Below, piece after piece: positions 51,097 through 60,457 of a stretch of 64,000 nucleotides of DNA (positions are counted from its first letter, which is position 1; each line of letters opens with the position of its first letter). The position numbers were made by a program, and so were the translations under genes. The notes under the pieces are model-generated. The model worked only from the letters and a program-made list of their open reading frames with translations, did not search any database and was not told the origin of the DNA. The stretch is from JAFASC01 sp036265935. GTDB taxonomy: Bacteria > Pseudomonadota > Alphaproteobacteria > Rhizobiales > Beijerinckiaceae. Location of the stretch: contig DATAOB010000076.1 of NCBI GenBank assembly GCA_036265935.1, positions 1 to 64,000 on the forward strand, in the 5' to 3' direction.

Positions 51097-52180
51097 CGAT
51101 CTTCTGGGTCGCCTGATCGTACCCCGTCACCGTGAACAGCCGCGCCATCGTCGCCGGGTCGGGATAAACCGACTTGTTCTCCAAAACTTCCTTGTCGACG
51201 AAGTCGCGCGAGGTGATGTCGCCATTGGCGAAATGGGTGATGCTGGTATTGCGCGCGGCAATTTCCGGGCGCAGCAGGAAGTCGATGAATTTCAGGCCCT
51301 CGTCGGGATGCTGCGCGTCCTTCGGCATCGCCAGCGTGTCCATCGACATGAGCGTGCCTTCGCGCGGGATCACGTAATTGATGTCGATCCCGTTATTTGC
51401 CTCGCGGGCGCGGTTGCGCGCCTGGAAGGCATCGCCGGCCCAGGCGACGGCAAGACAGATGTCGCCGTTCGCCAGCGCATTGATATATTCCGAGGAGTGG
51501 AATTTCTTGACGTAGCGCCGCATGCCGCCGAGCAACTCGGCGGCGCGATGAATGTCGTTCCAGTTCCTCGAGTCGGGATTGAGCTTCATGTAGTTCAGCG
51601 CGATCGAGACCAAGTCTTCCGGGCTATCGAGCACGTAGACGCCGCAATCCGCGAATTTCTTAAGATTCTCCGGCCTGAAGACGATGTCCCACGTATCGAG
51701 CGGCCGGTCGCCGAAGCGTTGCTTCGCCGCCTGGACATTGTACGCGATGCCGGTCGTAAACCACATGTAATCGACGGCATATTGGTTGCCCGGATCGTAT
51801 TTGGCGAGCCGCGCCATGATCTCCGGCCAGAGATTCTTGTAATTGGTGACCCTATTCTTATCGAGCTTCTGATAAACGCCCGCTTTGATCTGCCGCCCGA
51901 GGAAGGTCGCGGAGGGAACGACCACATCGTACCCGGTTTTGCCGGCAAGCAGCCGCGTCTCCAGCATCTCGTTCGAATCGTAGGTGTCGTAGACGACCTT
52001 GATGCCGGTCTCGTGGGTGAAATCCTCGAGAACTTTCGGATCGATATAATCGCTCCAATTGTAGACGTTGACAATCTTGTCCGGCGCGGCGGCCTTCGGC
52101 TGCTGCGCGTGAGCGAGCGCCGCCGGCAGGATCAAGGCGCAGAGAAAGCCCAGGATTCTCATTAGATGCGTGCTCGCCAT
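51059..52180 (-). CDS. polyamine ABC transporter substrate-binding protein (PotF/PotD-like), 373 aa
   Basis: Periplasmic binding protein. A signal peptide (MRILGFLCALILPAALAHAQ) is followed by VNVYNWSDYIDPKVLEDFTH, the hallmark of PotD/PotF. Further family blocks: GYDVVVPSATFLGRQIKAGV, YMWFTTGIAYNVQAAKQRFG, LNYMKLNPDSRNWNDIHRAA and INYVIPREGTLMSMDTLAMP. ATG at 52180 is used; ATG 52162 directly before the signal is equally possible. No permease or ATPase gene is adjacent, so it is an orphan or supplies a transporter encoded elsewhere. Confidence 0.92.
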   Translation of the reverse strand: MASTHLMRILGFLCALILPAALAHAQQPKAAAPDKIVNVYNWSDYIDPKVLEDFTHETGIKVVYDTYDSNEMLETRLLAGKTGYDVVVPSATFLGRQIKAGVYQKLDKNRVTNYKNLWPEIMARLAKYDPGNQYAVDYMWFTTGIAYNVQAAKQRFGDRPLDTWDIVFRPENLKKFADCGVYVLDSPEDLVSIALNYMKLNPDSRNWNDIHRAAELLGGMRRYVKKFHSSEYINALANGDICLAVAWAGDAFQARNRAREANNGIDINYVIPREGTLMSMDTLAMPKDAQHPDEGLKFIDFLLRPEIAARNTSITHFANGDITSRDFVDKEVLENKSVYPDPATMARLFTVTGYDQATQKIVTREWTRVKTGK

Positions 52181-52206
52181 GACATCGGTTCCTCTCACGC
52201 CGGATA

Positions 52207-53181
52207 TCACGCACACCGGGCTTGCGTAAGCGCGCCGCGATCGGGCAGCCGGTCCTTGCGGATCACGCAATGGATGCCCTTGTTGCCGTCGACCGTCTGG
52301 GTCACGCGCAAATCGGCGGCGAGCGAGCAAAGCGTATAAGCGTCGCTCGCGGCAAGCCCGGTCAGTTCGCCGATGAGGGTGATCATGTCGCGCAGCGCGT
52401 GCTTGACGGCATCGTCGAGATCCTCGTCAAAGCCCATCGTGATCCACACGTCGCCGCGCTCCGCCCGCGGCGTCACAAGCTGCATGTCCTTGCGCAGCAC
52501 GAAATCGAACGTGCCCGTCAACGCCGTCTCGATCGCGGTCAGACAGACTTCGCCGTCGCCCTGCAATGCGTGGCCGTCCCCGGCCGAAAACAGCGCGCCT
52601 TTGACAAAGACCGGGAAGTAGATCGTCGCGCCGACGCCGAGCTCCTTATTGTCCATGTTGCCGCCGAAGGCGCGCGGCTCTTTGGTGGAAAGCCGGCCCC
52701 AGCTCGCCGGCGGCGCGACGCCGAAACAGCCGAAGAAAGGATCGAGCGGGATTAGCTGCCCCCACGGCAGCTTGCCGGTGTTCGCCGCCGCATCGAGCGC
52801 CACGTGGATCAGCCGCTTCTCCGGGAAATCCTCGGGCAAGGTGCCCATGCACGGCATCTGCAGGTTCCAGCCCCAGTCCTGGCGTAGTTGGATGTCCGCA
52901 ACGCGCACTTCGAGGACGTCGCCGGGCTCGGCCCCGGCGATCTCGATCGGGCCGCTCATCGCATGCGGCCCCGGCCCACGCCGGCACTTTTCCAGCGCCT
53001 CGCTGTGACCGGGGAGAATGCCGAAACCCGAGTCCGCCTTCGGGAGATGCGCGAAATCGCCGGAAATCGTCTCGATCGTGACGCGGTCGCCCGAGGCGAT
53101 CCGCAAGACCGGCGCGAGCGAGCCGTCCCAATAGCCCCAATGCACATTGTCGGGAGTGGCTTTGAGATGATGCTGCGTCAT
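52207..53181 (-). CDS. acetamidase/formamidase family protein, 324 aa
   Basis: FmdA/AmdA-type amide hydrolase. The chain starts MTQHHLKATPDNVHWGYWDG and includes GFGILPGHSEALEKCRRGPG, AMSGPIEIAGAEPGDVLEVR, GDGHALQGDGEVCLTAIETA and DVWITMGFDEDLDDAVKHAL; the GDGHAxQGDGEVC block is the family signature. It lies 26 bases upstream of the polyamine-type binding protein gene on the same strand. Its ATG overlaps that of the divergent mmcB by two bases. Confidence 0.93.
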   Translation of the reverse strand: MTQHHLKATPDNVHWGYWDGSLAPVLRIASGDRVTIETISGDFAHLPKADSGFGILPGHSEALEKCRRGPGPHAMSGPIEIAGAEPGDVLEVRVADIQLRQDWGWNLQMPCMGTLPEDFPEKRLIHVALDAAANTGKLPWGQLIPLDPFFGCFGVAPPASWGRLSTKEPRAFGGNMDNKELGVGATIYFPVFVKGALFSAGDGHALQGDGEVCLTAIETALTGTFDFVLRKDMQLVTPRAERGDVWITMGFDEDLDDAVKHALRDMITLIGELTGLAASDAYTLCSLAADLRVTQTVDGNKGIHCVIRKDRLPDRGALTQARCA

Positions 53182-53713
53182 GGCTATCCTGTGCGGGCTC
53201 GCGTCGCTGGAGGTCGAGAAGATTAGCCTGATTTCGCCATCCGCCGCACCGATCGTACCGCTCGACGGGCGCCAGTCCGAGACGGCGCTGACGATCGCGC
53301 GCGGCACGCGCCGGCTGCTGCGCGCCGCCGGGTGGGCGAGCCTCACCGAGCTGCCGCTGCCGAGCGGACGGCGCGCCGACATCGTGGCGCTCGCGGCCGA
53401 TTCGTCGATCGCCATTGTCGAGATCAAGTCGTCGCTCGCCGATTTCCGCGCCGACCGCAAATGGCAGGACTACCGCCGGCATTCCGATCAGCTGTTCTTC
53501 GCCGTCTCGCCCGACATGCCGCTCGACGTGCTGCCGCCAGATACCGGGCTGATCGTCGCCGATGCGTTCGGGGCGGAGATCGTGCGCAAGGCGCCGGTGC
53601 ATCGCATCGCGGGGGCGACGCGGCGGGCAATGCTCATCCGGTTTGCGACCGCCGCTGCCGACCGCCTGCATGCGCTCGCCGATCCCGGCGCCGTGCTGCC
53701 GCGCGAGCTCTAG
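53180..53713 (+). CDS. mmcB: MmcB family DNA repair protein, 177 aa
   Basis: PD-(D/E)XK-like nuclease-fold protein of the MmcB family, part of the alphaproteobacterial SOS/mutagenesis repertoire in Caulobacter. Motifs: RQSETALTIARGTRRLLRAA, TELPLPSGRRADIVALAAD and SIAIVEIKSSLADFRADRKW (E-x-K nuclease core), then WQDYRRHSDQLFFAVSPDMP. The only canonical start in frame is the ATG overlapping the acetamidase ATG. It converges with the TauE-family gene. Confidence 0.9.
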   Translation: MAILCGLASLEVEKISLISPSAAPIVPLDGRQSETALTIARGTRRLLRAAGWASLTELPLPSGRRADIVALAADSSIAIVEIKSSLADFRADRKWQDYRRHSDQLFFAVSPDMPLDVLPPDTGLIVADAFGAEIVRKAPVHRIAGATRRAMLIRFATAAADRLHALADPGAVLPREL

Positions 53714-54451
53714 TCAGCCGCGGATCGCCAGCTCCGCCCCGAGCAGCGCCATGCCGGCGAAGAAGCACAGCCGAAACACGCCTGGGCTGATGCGGCCGCG
53801 CACCACCTGTCCGATCGCCATGCCGGCGAGTGCCGGCACCAGCGTCAGCAAGGAAGCGCCGAGCGTCGTCACCGGCAGCGAGCCCTGGGCGGCGAGGCCG
53901 GCGCCGAGCGCGACCGTCGACACCGTGAACGAGAGGCCGAGCGCCTGGATGAGATCGTCGCGGTCGAGGCCGAGCGCCTGCAGATAGGGCACGTTCGGGA
54001 TCATGAACACGCCGGTGATCGAGGCGAGAAGCCCGGTCGCCGCGCCGACGATCGGCGAAAGGACCGGTTCGTCGCGCGCCCGCACGTGGAAGCGGACCGG
54101 CGACAGGCCGAGCGCGGCGTAGGCGAGCAGCGACACGCCGAGCCAGCGCTTCGCGCCGGGATATCGCACCGTGCCGAACAGATAGGCGCCGACGGCGATG
54201 CCGACGCAGATGGAGACGAGCATCGTCCATTGCCGGGCGAGAAGCGGCCGGAAATTCGGCCCGATCGCGAGCTGCCAGATATTGGTGACGAGCGAGGGCA
54301 CGAAGAGGAGGGCAACCGCCTCGACAGGCGCCATGACCAGGCTCAGGAGGCCGATCGAGACGGTCGGCAGGCCAAGTCCGATCACGCCCTTGACGAAGCC
54401 GGCGAGCGTGAACGCGCCGGTGACGATTGCGATATAGGCAAGCGAGTGCAT
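53714..54451 (-). CDS. sulfite exporter TauE/SafE family protein, 245 aa
   Basis: Membrane protein with the two-repeat TauE/SafE (DUF81) layout. Repeat 1 is AGFVKGVIGLGLPTVSIGLL and LLFVPSLVTNIWQL; repeat 2 is LSPIVGAATGLLASITGVFM and IPNVPYLQALGLDRDDLIQA. About eight helices. Probably exports a sulfonate, sulfite or organic anion. The ATG giving MHSLAYIAIV starts at the first helix; longer starts add an arginine-rich stretch. Confidence 0.9.
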   Translation of the reverse strand: MHSLAYIAIVTGAFTLAGFVKGVIGLGLPTVSIGLLSLVMAPVEAVALLFVPSLVTNIWQLAIGPNFRPLLARQWTMLVSICVGIAVGAYLFGTVRYPGAKRWLGVSLLAYAALGLSPVRFHVRARDEPVLSPIVGAATGLLASITGVFMIPNVPYLQALGLDRDDLIQALGLSFTVSTVALGAGLAAQGSLPVTTLGASLLTLVPALAGMAIGQVVRGRISPGVFRLCFFAGMALLGAELAIRG

Positions 54452-54536
54452 CGGCCACCTTTGCCGCCGCCCGCCGACAAGCACAATGCGCTATGGTTCG
54501 AGCCGCGCCGAAGCGCGCTCGAGCCGAGGCCGTGAG

Positions 54537-54815
54537 ATGCAAGAGAAGCCGCGCATCGCCATCACCTATTGCACGCAATGCCATTGGCTCCTGCGCGCCG
54601 GCTGGATGGCGCAGGAGCTTCTCTCGACGTTCAGCGAAGAGGTGGGCGAGGTGGCGCTACGGCCGACGACGGGCGGCGCCTTTCACATCGAGGTCGATGG
54701 CGAGATCATCTGGGAGCGCAAACGCGACGGCGGCTTCCCCGACGTGAAGACATTGAAGCAGCGCGTCCGCGATCGTCTCGCGCCGGGCCGCGATCTCGGA
54801 CATGTCGATCGCTGA
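54537..54815 (+). CDS. SelT/SelW/SelH (Rdx) family protein, Cys form, 92 aa
   Basis: Small thioredoxin-like protein. RIAITYCTQCHWLLRAGWMA has the CxxC motif where selenoprotein W has CxxU, so this is the cysteine version. EVALRPTTGGAFHIEVDGEI and LKQRVRDRLAPGRDLGHVD complete the family pattern. Probably a redox protein of unknown partner. It lies between convergent and divergent neighbours and is likely monocistronic. Confidence 0.88.
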   Translation: MQEKPRIAITYCTQCHWLLRAGWMAQELLSTFSEEVGEVALRPTTGGAFHIEVDGEIIWERKRDGGFPDVKTLKQRVRDRLAPGRDLGHVDR

Positions 54816-55706
54816 TCAGGCGACGGTCGCCTCCTCCGTCACCGGAATCACATCGACGCCGACATCGACTTCCTGCTCGCCGGCGCCGAGCACGATGCCG
54901 TGGATCGGCGAAATGTCGGAATAATCGCGGCCATGCGCGAGAATGATGTGATCGTTGGCAACGACGAGATTGTTGGTCGGATCGAGATCGACGAAACCCG
55001 CCTCGCCGCCGCACCAGAGCGACACCCAGGCATGCGTCGCGTCGGCGCCTTCGAGGCGCGGTTTTCCTTCCGGCGGAATGGTGCGGATGTAGCCGCTGAC
55101 ATAAGCCGCGGGCAGGCCGTGGCCGCGTAAGCCGGCGATCATGATGTGGGTGAAATCCTGGCAGACGCCGCGGCGTTTCTCAAAGGCGACGGATAGCGGC
55201 GTACGCACGTCCGTCGCTTTCGTGTCGTAGCGGAAATCGCGGCGGATGCGCGCCATCAGCTCGGATGCAGCCTCGAGGACCGGGCGTCCCGGCGCGAAAC
55301 TCTCCCGCGCATACTCGATTGCCGGCTCGAACAGCGGCACGAAACGGCTCGGATAAAGGAAATGCGCCGGAGATTGCGGATCGAGACTGTCGGCTGCGAA
55401 GGCGTCTTCGCGCACGACTTCCCAGGCCGGCGTGCTTTGCGGCGGACGCGGGCGATCGACCTCGATGCGCCCTCGCGCCTCGGCCCGTAGTTCGCGATGC
55501 GGCGTTTCGATTCGCGCGTAGACGACGCGATTGCCGAAAAAGCAGCGTCGCTCATTCGATTCAACCGCCTCGGGCGCAATTTCAAGCCGGCTTTCGATCA
55601 CGCGCTGCCCGGGCCCATCCTTCGGCAGACAGCGCAGGTTGCAGCGCGAATAGGTAACGGTCGCGCCGTAGGAGCAGATCGTGACGTGGCGAAGATCGTA
55701 CAGCAA
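54816..55706 (-). CDS. transglutaminase-like cysteine peptidase family protein, 296 aa
   Basis: The N-terminal bacterial transglutaminase-like domain starts MLYDLRHVTICSYGATVTYS. The core has the triad: Cys in EKRRGVCQDFTHIMIAGLRG, His in ADATHAWVSLWCGG and Asp in GFVDLDPTNNLVVANDHI. This group is usually seen next to circularly permuted ATP-grasp and alpha-E proteins; none is in this window downstream, which may mean a lone copy. The protease or amidase substrate is unknown. Confidence 0.92.
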   Translation of the reverse strand: MLYDLRHVTICSYGATVTYSRCNLRCLPKDGPGQRVIESRLEIAPEAVESNERRCFFGNRVVYARIETPHRELRAEARGRIEVDRPRPPQSTPAWEVVREDAFAADSLDPQSPAHFLYPSRFVPLFEPAIEYARESFAPGRPVLEAASELMARIRRDFRYDTKATDVRTPLSVAFEKRRGVCQDFTHIMIAGLRGHGLPAAYVSGYIRTIPPEGKPRLEGADATHAWVSLWCGGEAGFVDLDPTNNLVVANDHIILAHGRDYSDISPIHGIVLGAGEQEVDVGVDVIPVTEEATVA

Positions 55707-55930
55707 AGCGGCGCTCCGGGCGGCCGGACGCTACGCTGCGGAACGGCTGAGTTCAACATCCCGCTGGCATGCAATCCGCCAGAGCATCTGATGCGATTTG
55801 CGACACGCTCAGCTGCAACTTTTCTGAATATGCATGGGTACTCCGGGCAAATACGGAACAAACCTGGTTCCAATCTCGGCTTTAGCCCGCCATCCGGCCT
55901 GAGGGAGGAGCCTACCACAGGGAGGCAAAT

Positions 55931-57295
55931 ATGAGCGTCCACGCGACAGCTTTGCACGACTCGCAACATCTGCGCTCCCGTGGCGATGCATCGCATTCGG
56001 TTTATTCGAAGATCAACTGGCGCATCGTCCCGCTTTTGTTGATCGCTTACATGGTCGCCTATCTCGACCGCATAAATATCGGATATGCGCAATTACAGAT
56101 GAAGGAGACGCTCGCCCTCGGCGACGCGGTCTACGGCCTCGGCGCCGGCATTTTCTTCCTCGGCTATTTCCTCTTCGAAGTCCCGAGCAACCTTCTCCTG
56201 GAGCGCATCGGTGCACGCAAGACGCTTTGCGCATCATGGTGCTGTGGGGGATTACCGCCGCGGCGATGATGTTCGTGAAGACGCCGATGCAGTTCTACAT
56301 CGCGCGGTTCCTGCTCGGCGTGTTCGAGGCAGGCTTCTTCCCGGGGATTATCCTGTATTTCACATATTGGTATCCCTCGGTCCGCCGCGGTCAGATCATC
56401 GCGATCTTCATGTCGGCGACAACAATCGTCAGCGTCATCGCCTGTCCGCTTTGCGGAGGTATCTTGAAATATATGAACGGCTTCGGCGGCTTGGCCGGCT
56501 GGCAATGGCTGTTCGTGGTGGAAGGTCTGCCGGCCGCGCTTTTGGGCGTCATCATCTATCTCGTTCTGCAGAACAAACCGGCCGATGCAGATTGGCTGAC
56601 CTCGACCGAGAAGAACGTCGTACGCTACAATCTCGAGACCGATGTTAAGGACATCGAGAGCGAGAAGAAGGAACGCGCTGGGAGGTGTTCCGCGATCCCA
56701 AGGTCTACCTGCTTTCATTGGTCTCCTGCTGCTCGGCGCCACCTATACGATGGTTTTCTGGTTGCCGACGTTGATCCAGAGCTGGGGCGTCAAGGATCTA
56801 CTCCTGATCGGCATTTATTCGGCGATTCCGAATGCGTTCGGCGTCATCGGCATGATCCTGATCGGCCGCAATTCCGATCGCTGGCATGAGCGGCGCTGGC
56901 ATTTCGCCGCGTGCGTCGGCATCGCTGCGCTCGGGCTCGGCATCACCACGTTGCTGGCGGGCAACCTTGTCGGAGCGAGCGCCGCCCTGTCGTTTGCGGT
57001 CATCGGCATTGCCGCTGCAACGCCGCTCTTCTTCACGTTCGTCTCCGAATATCACTCGGCTGCCGCCGCCGCAGCCGGGATCGCGTTGATCTCGAGTCTC
57101 GGAAACCTCGGCCCCGTGGTCAGCCCATCGATCGACGGGTGGATCGTGCAGCATACGGGCAGCACCACTTATGCCTTGTATCTCGTGATGGCCCTCTACG
57201 TGCTCTCTGGAGTGCTTGTGCTCGTCACGGTTCACACGGCAAGATCACGCCTGCCGGGTAGCGACTTGCGAACGCCGCGATCGGCCTCTGCTTGA
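55931..57295 (+). pseudogene. MFS transporter (anion:cation symporter type) broken by three single-base deletions
   Basis: Good ribosome site GGGAGG before ATG. Segment 1: LIAYMVAYLDRINIGYAQLQ, FLGYFLFEVPSNLLLERIGA. The frame slips near 56226 (one base short in CTTTGCGC) to segment 2: IMVLWGITAAAMMFVKTPMQ, LLGVFEAGFFPGIILYFTYW. It slips again near 56677 to WEVFRDPKVYLLSL, and near 56718 to segment 3: GLLLLGATYTMVFWLPTLIQ through ALYLVMALYVLSGVLVLVTV. Together this is a 12-helix MFS protein of about 435-440 residues, of the family that carries tartrate, phthalate or glucarate-like anions. All three lesions are deletions, together returning to the original frame. Confidence 0.8.
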
Positions 57296-57296
57296 G

Positions 57297-58613
57297 TCAA
57301 GCGCGCTCGGCGGCCGCGCTTTGCGTGACCGCCGGTGAGATGCGCAAGGCGGTGATGCGGTTGCGCGTCTTGCGCAGCACTTCAAACCGGAAGCCGTGGA
57401 AGGTGAAGACCTGCCCCGCCTCCGGAATTGCGCGGGCTTCGTGAATCACCAATCCGGCGATGGTCGTCGCTTCTTCGTCCGGCAGGTGCCAGTCCATGAC
57501 GCGGTTGAGGTCGCGGATCGGCACCGAGCCATCGACCGTGACCGAACCATCGGCATTCTGCCGCACGCCTTGCACGGCGAGATCGTGCTCGTCGGAAATG
57601 TCACCGACGATCTCTTCCAAAATGTCCTCGAGCGTGACGAGACCTTGAACCTCGCCATATTCGTCGACGACGAGAGCGAAATGCGTCTTGCGCCGCAGGA
57701 ATGCCTGCAGCTGATCTTCAAGCGCGGTCGTGTCCGGCACGAACCAAGCCTCAAGCGCGATGTCCTCGATGCGCAAGGCGTTGAAATCGCCATGTGCAGC
57801 CGATAGCGCGCGCAGCAAATCCTTGGCGTGCAGCACGCCGACGATATTGTCCGGGCGCTCGCGCCACAGCGGCAGCCGCGTGTAGGGTGAGGCGAGCACC
57901 TCGGCGACAAGTTCGCGCGGCGGCAGATCGGCGTTGATCGAACGCATGCGCGTGCGGTGAACCATAACGTCGGCAACCGTCAGCTCAGCAAGATCGAGAA
58001 CGCCCCCGAACATGTCGCGATCGGCGCGATCGACGCCGCCCTCCCGGTGCAGAAGGTCGACTGCGCTCTTCAGCTCCTCGCGCGGAGAGAGGATCGAACG
58101 ATGCACCCCGAGTTTCAGTCCGCAAACGCGCAAAGCGCCGCGCACGACGTATTCGACGCCGACCAGAATCGGCCCGAAAATCGCGACAAAGAACGCCATG
58201 ATTTTCGCGACTAGAAGCGACCACTGGTCGGGGTAATTGATCGCGACCGTCTTCGGCATCACCTCGGCGAAAACGAGGAGCAGGACGGTCATAATCCCCG
58301 TTGCATAGAGAACGCCGTGATCGCCGAAAATATCGACGAGGACGTTGGTGGTGAAAGCCGAGGAGCCGATGTTGACGAGGGTGGCGCCAAGCAGCGTCGC
58401 GCCGATCAGCCGGTCGCGCCGCTTGAGCAGGCGGTTGACCGTGCGTGCGCGGCTATTGCCGCTGCGTTCCAGCGCGTGCATTCGCGCCCGCGAGGCAGCA
58501 GTTAGCGCCGTCTCCGACCCGGCGAAGAACGCCGAAAGCGCGACGCAGAAGAGCACGATCCCAATCGCGGTCCATAGATCGACCGGCAGCGGGCCGGTAT
58601 CGACGCCATGCAT
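57297..58613 (-). CDS. HlyC/CorC family transporter (CNNM + CBS + CorC domains), 438 aa
   Basis: The N-terminal DUF21/CNNM membrane domain (IVLFCVALSAFFAGSETALT; several helices) is followed by two CBS domains (VADVMVHRTRMRSINADLPP; LQAFLRRKTHFALVVDEYGE) and the CorC_HlyC domain (GSVPIRDLNRVMDWHLPDEE). Thought to act in magnesium/cobalt efflux. It follows aroKB 3 bases after that gene's stop, a conserved pairing in this order. Confidence 0.93.
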   Translation of the reverse strand: MHGVDTGPLPVDLWTAIGIVLFCVALSAFFAGSETALTAASRARMHALERSGNSRARTVNRLLKRRDRLIGATLLGATLVNIGSSAFTTNVLVDIFGDHGVLYATGIMTVLLLVFAEVMPKTVAINYPDQWSLLVAKIMAFFVAIFGPILVGVEYVVRGALRVCGLKLGVHRSILSPREELKSAVDLLHREGGVDRADRDMFGGVLDLAELTVADVMVHRTRMRSINADLPPRELVAEVLASPYTRLPLWRERPDNIVGVLHAKDLLRALSAAHGDFNALRIEDIALEAWFVPDTTALEDQLQAFLRRKTHFALVVDEYGEVQGLVTLEDILEEIVGDISDEHDLAVQGVRQNADGSVTVDGSVPIRDLNRVMDWHLPDEEATTIAGLVIHEARAIPEAGQVFTFHGFRFEVLRKTRNRITALRISPAVTQSAAAERA

Positions 58614-58616
58614 TTT

Positions 58617-60407
58617 TCAGTCCTGATATTGCCTCTGCGGCGCTCCGCGCAGCTCGGCTTCGAGGAAGTTCCGCACGTCCGCGGCGGCGACATTTTTAGC
58701 GATGAAGCTCTCGCCGATGCGGCGTACAAGAATGAGCGTCAGCGCGCCGCGCTGCACCTTCTTATCTTGCAACATGGCGTCGACGATCGCATCGGCATCG
58801 CCTTCCCAGCCGGGAATGTCGGAAATAGTCGTGCGGAAGCCGACCGCGTCGAGATGGCGCACCACGCGCTCGCTATCCTGGCCGGAGCATAGGCCTTGCT
58901 CCGTGGAAAAACGGAAAGCGCAGGCAATGCCGAGCGCGACCGCTTCGCCATGGACGAGGCGCTCGCTGTCATAGGCGGCGATTCGCTCGAACGCATGCGC
59001 GAATGTATGTCCGAGGTTGAGCAGCGCACGGTCGCCCTGCTCGGTCTCGTCGTGGGCGACGATCGCAGCTTTGGCCGCGGAGCTCTTGGCGATCGCGCGC
59101 ATGCGCGCCGGGCCGCCGGCGAAGACGCTACGCCATTCCGCCTCGAGCCAGTAAAAGAAATCGGCATCGTCGATGAGACCGTATTTCACGACCTCGGCAT
59201 AGCCGGCGCGGAACTCGCGTTCAGGCAAGGTCGCCAGCACCGATGTGTCGGCGATCACCAGCGAAGGCTGATGAAACGCGCCGATCAAATTCTTGCCATG
59301 CGACGAATTGATGCCGGTTTTGCCGCCGACGGACGAGTCGACCTGCGCCAGCAGGGTTGTCGGAATCTGCACAAGCCGCATGCCGCGGCGCACCGTCGCC
59401 GCGGCAAAACCGGCGAGATCGCCGACGACACCGCCGCCGAGCGCGACGACGATGTCGCCGCGCTCCATACGCGCGGCGAGCACGTGATCGCAGATGCGCT
59501 CGTAATTGGAAAAGCTTTTGGATGTTTCTCCCGGCGCGATGGTAATGTCCGCGTGCCGGATGCCGGCCGCATCGAGACTTGCCGCGAGCGCAGGCAGATG
59601 ATGGCGCGCGACATTCGTGTCGGTGATGACCGCGCAAGCCGCACCGGGTGCGATTTTGGCGATGAGCGCGCCGCTTTCAGCAAGGAGATTGTCGCCGATT
59701 ATGATGTCGTAGCGCCGACCCGGCAGCTCGACGCCGATATCGATGCGATCACTTCTCTTCATCTTGCTCCATGCACCGCGCCCGTTGACATGCGTTTCGA
59801 GCGCGCTCAGCACGTCTTCTACGACGGTTTCGTGCGATGCTTCGCGTGAATAGACCGTCAGATCCGCTTGCGCATAGATCGGTTCGCGCTCGCTCAACAG
59901 CCGCTGCATCGTACCGACCGGATCGGGCGTTTGCAGCAGCGGCCGGGTGGCGCGTTTGCGCACGCGGCGCATCAGCGTGTCGAGATCGGCCTTGAGCCAG
60001 ATCGAGATCGCATTGTCTGCAATACGCGCGCGGGTCGCGTCGTTCATGAAGGCGCCGCCCCCGGTCGCGACGACGCGCGGACCGCCGGCCAGCACGCGCG
60101 CCATCACACGGCGCTCGCCGTCGCGGAAATGCTCTTCGCCGTGGCGGGCGAAAATGTCGGGGATCGGCATGCCCGCCGCTTCGACGATTTCCTGGTCGAC
60201 ATCGACGAATGGCAGCCCGAGCCGCAACGCGAGGCGCCGCCCGACGGTCGTCTTGCCCGAGCCCATCATGCCAACGAGGACGACGGAGCGCCCGTTCAAG
60301 GCCTCGACGAGCGCCACCGCCCGATCATCGCGCCTGCCGCCCGGCTCGGCGGCGGCCGGTTGTGCCTCTGGCTCCCTGTAAATCCCGCGCATGACGTCTC
60401 GTAGCAT
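58617..60407 (-). CDS. aroKB: bifunctional shikimate kinase / 3-dehydroquinate synthase, 596 aa
   Basis: Two shikimate-pathway enzymes in one chain. Residues about 35-205 are AroK: Walker A LVGMMGSGKTTVGRRLALRL, FVDVDQEIVEAAGMPIPDIF and VVATGGGAFMNDATRARIAD. Residues about 220-590 are AroB: VVALGGGVVGDLAGFAAATV, MRLVQIPTTLLAQVDSSVGG, TGINSSHGKNLIGAFHQPS and LLNLGHTFAHAFERI. The join is a linker of about 15 residues (HVNGRGAWSKMKRSD) with no stop, whereas most bacteria have separate adjacent genes. Fused AroKB is known in several Hyphomicrobiales. Confidence 0.95.
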   Translation of the reverse strand: MLRDVMRGIYREPEAQPAAAEPGGRRDDRAVALVEALNGRSVVLVGMMGSGKTTVGRRLALRLGLPFVDVDQEIVEAAGMPIPDIFARHGEEHFRDGERRVMARVLAGGPRVVATGGGAFMNDATRARIADNAISIWLKADLDTLMRRVRKRATRPLLQTPDPVGTMQRLLSEREPIYAQADLTVYSREASHETVVEDVLSALETHVNGRGAWSKMKRSDRIDIGVELPGRRYDIIIGDNLLAESGALIAKIAPGAACAVITDTNVARHHLPALAASLDAAGIRHADITIAPGETSKSFSNYERICDHVLAARMERGDIVVALGGGVVGDLAGFAAATVRRGMRLVQIPTTLLAQVDSSVGGKTGINSSHGKNLIGAFHQPSLVIADTSVLATLPEREFRAGYAEVVKYGLIDDADFFYWLEAEWRSVFAGGPARMRAIAKSSAAKAAIVAHDETEQGDRALLNLGHTFAHAFERIAAYDSERLVHGEAVALGIACAFRFSTEQGLCSGQDSERVVRHLDAVGFRTTISDIPGWEGDADAIVDAMLQDKKVQRGALTLILVRRIGESFIAKNVAAADVRNFLEAELRGAPQRQYQD

Positions 60408-60457
60408 GCCGGTGGCGGAGATTTAAGCGGACGTGAACTCGGCGTTCCATTGCCGTG

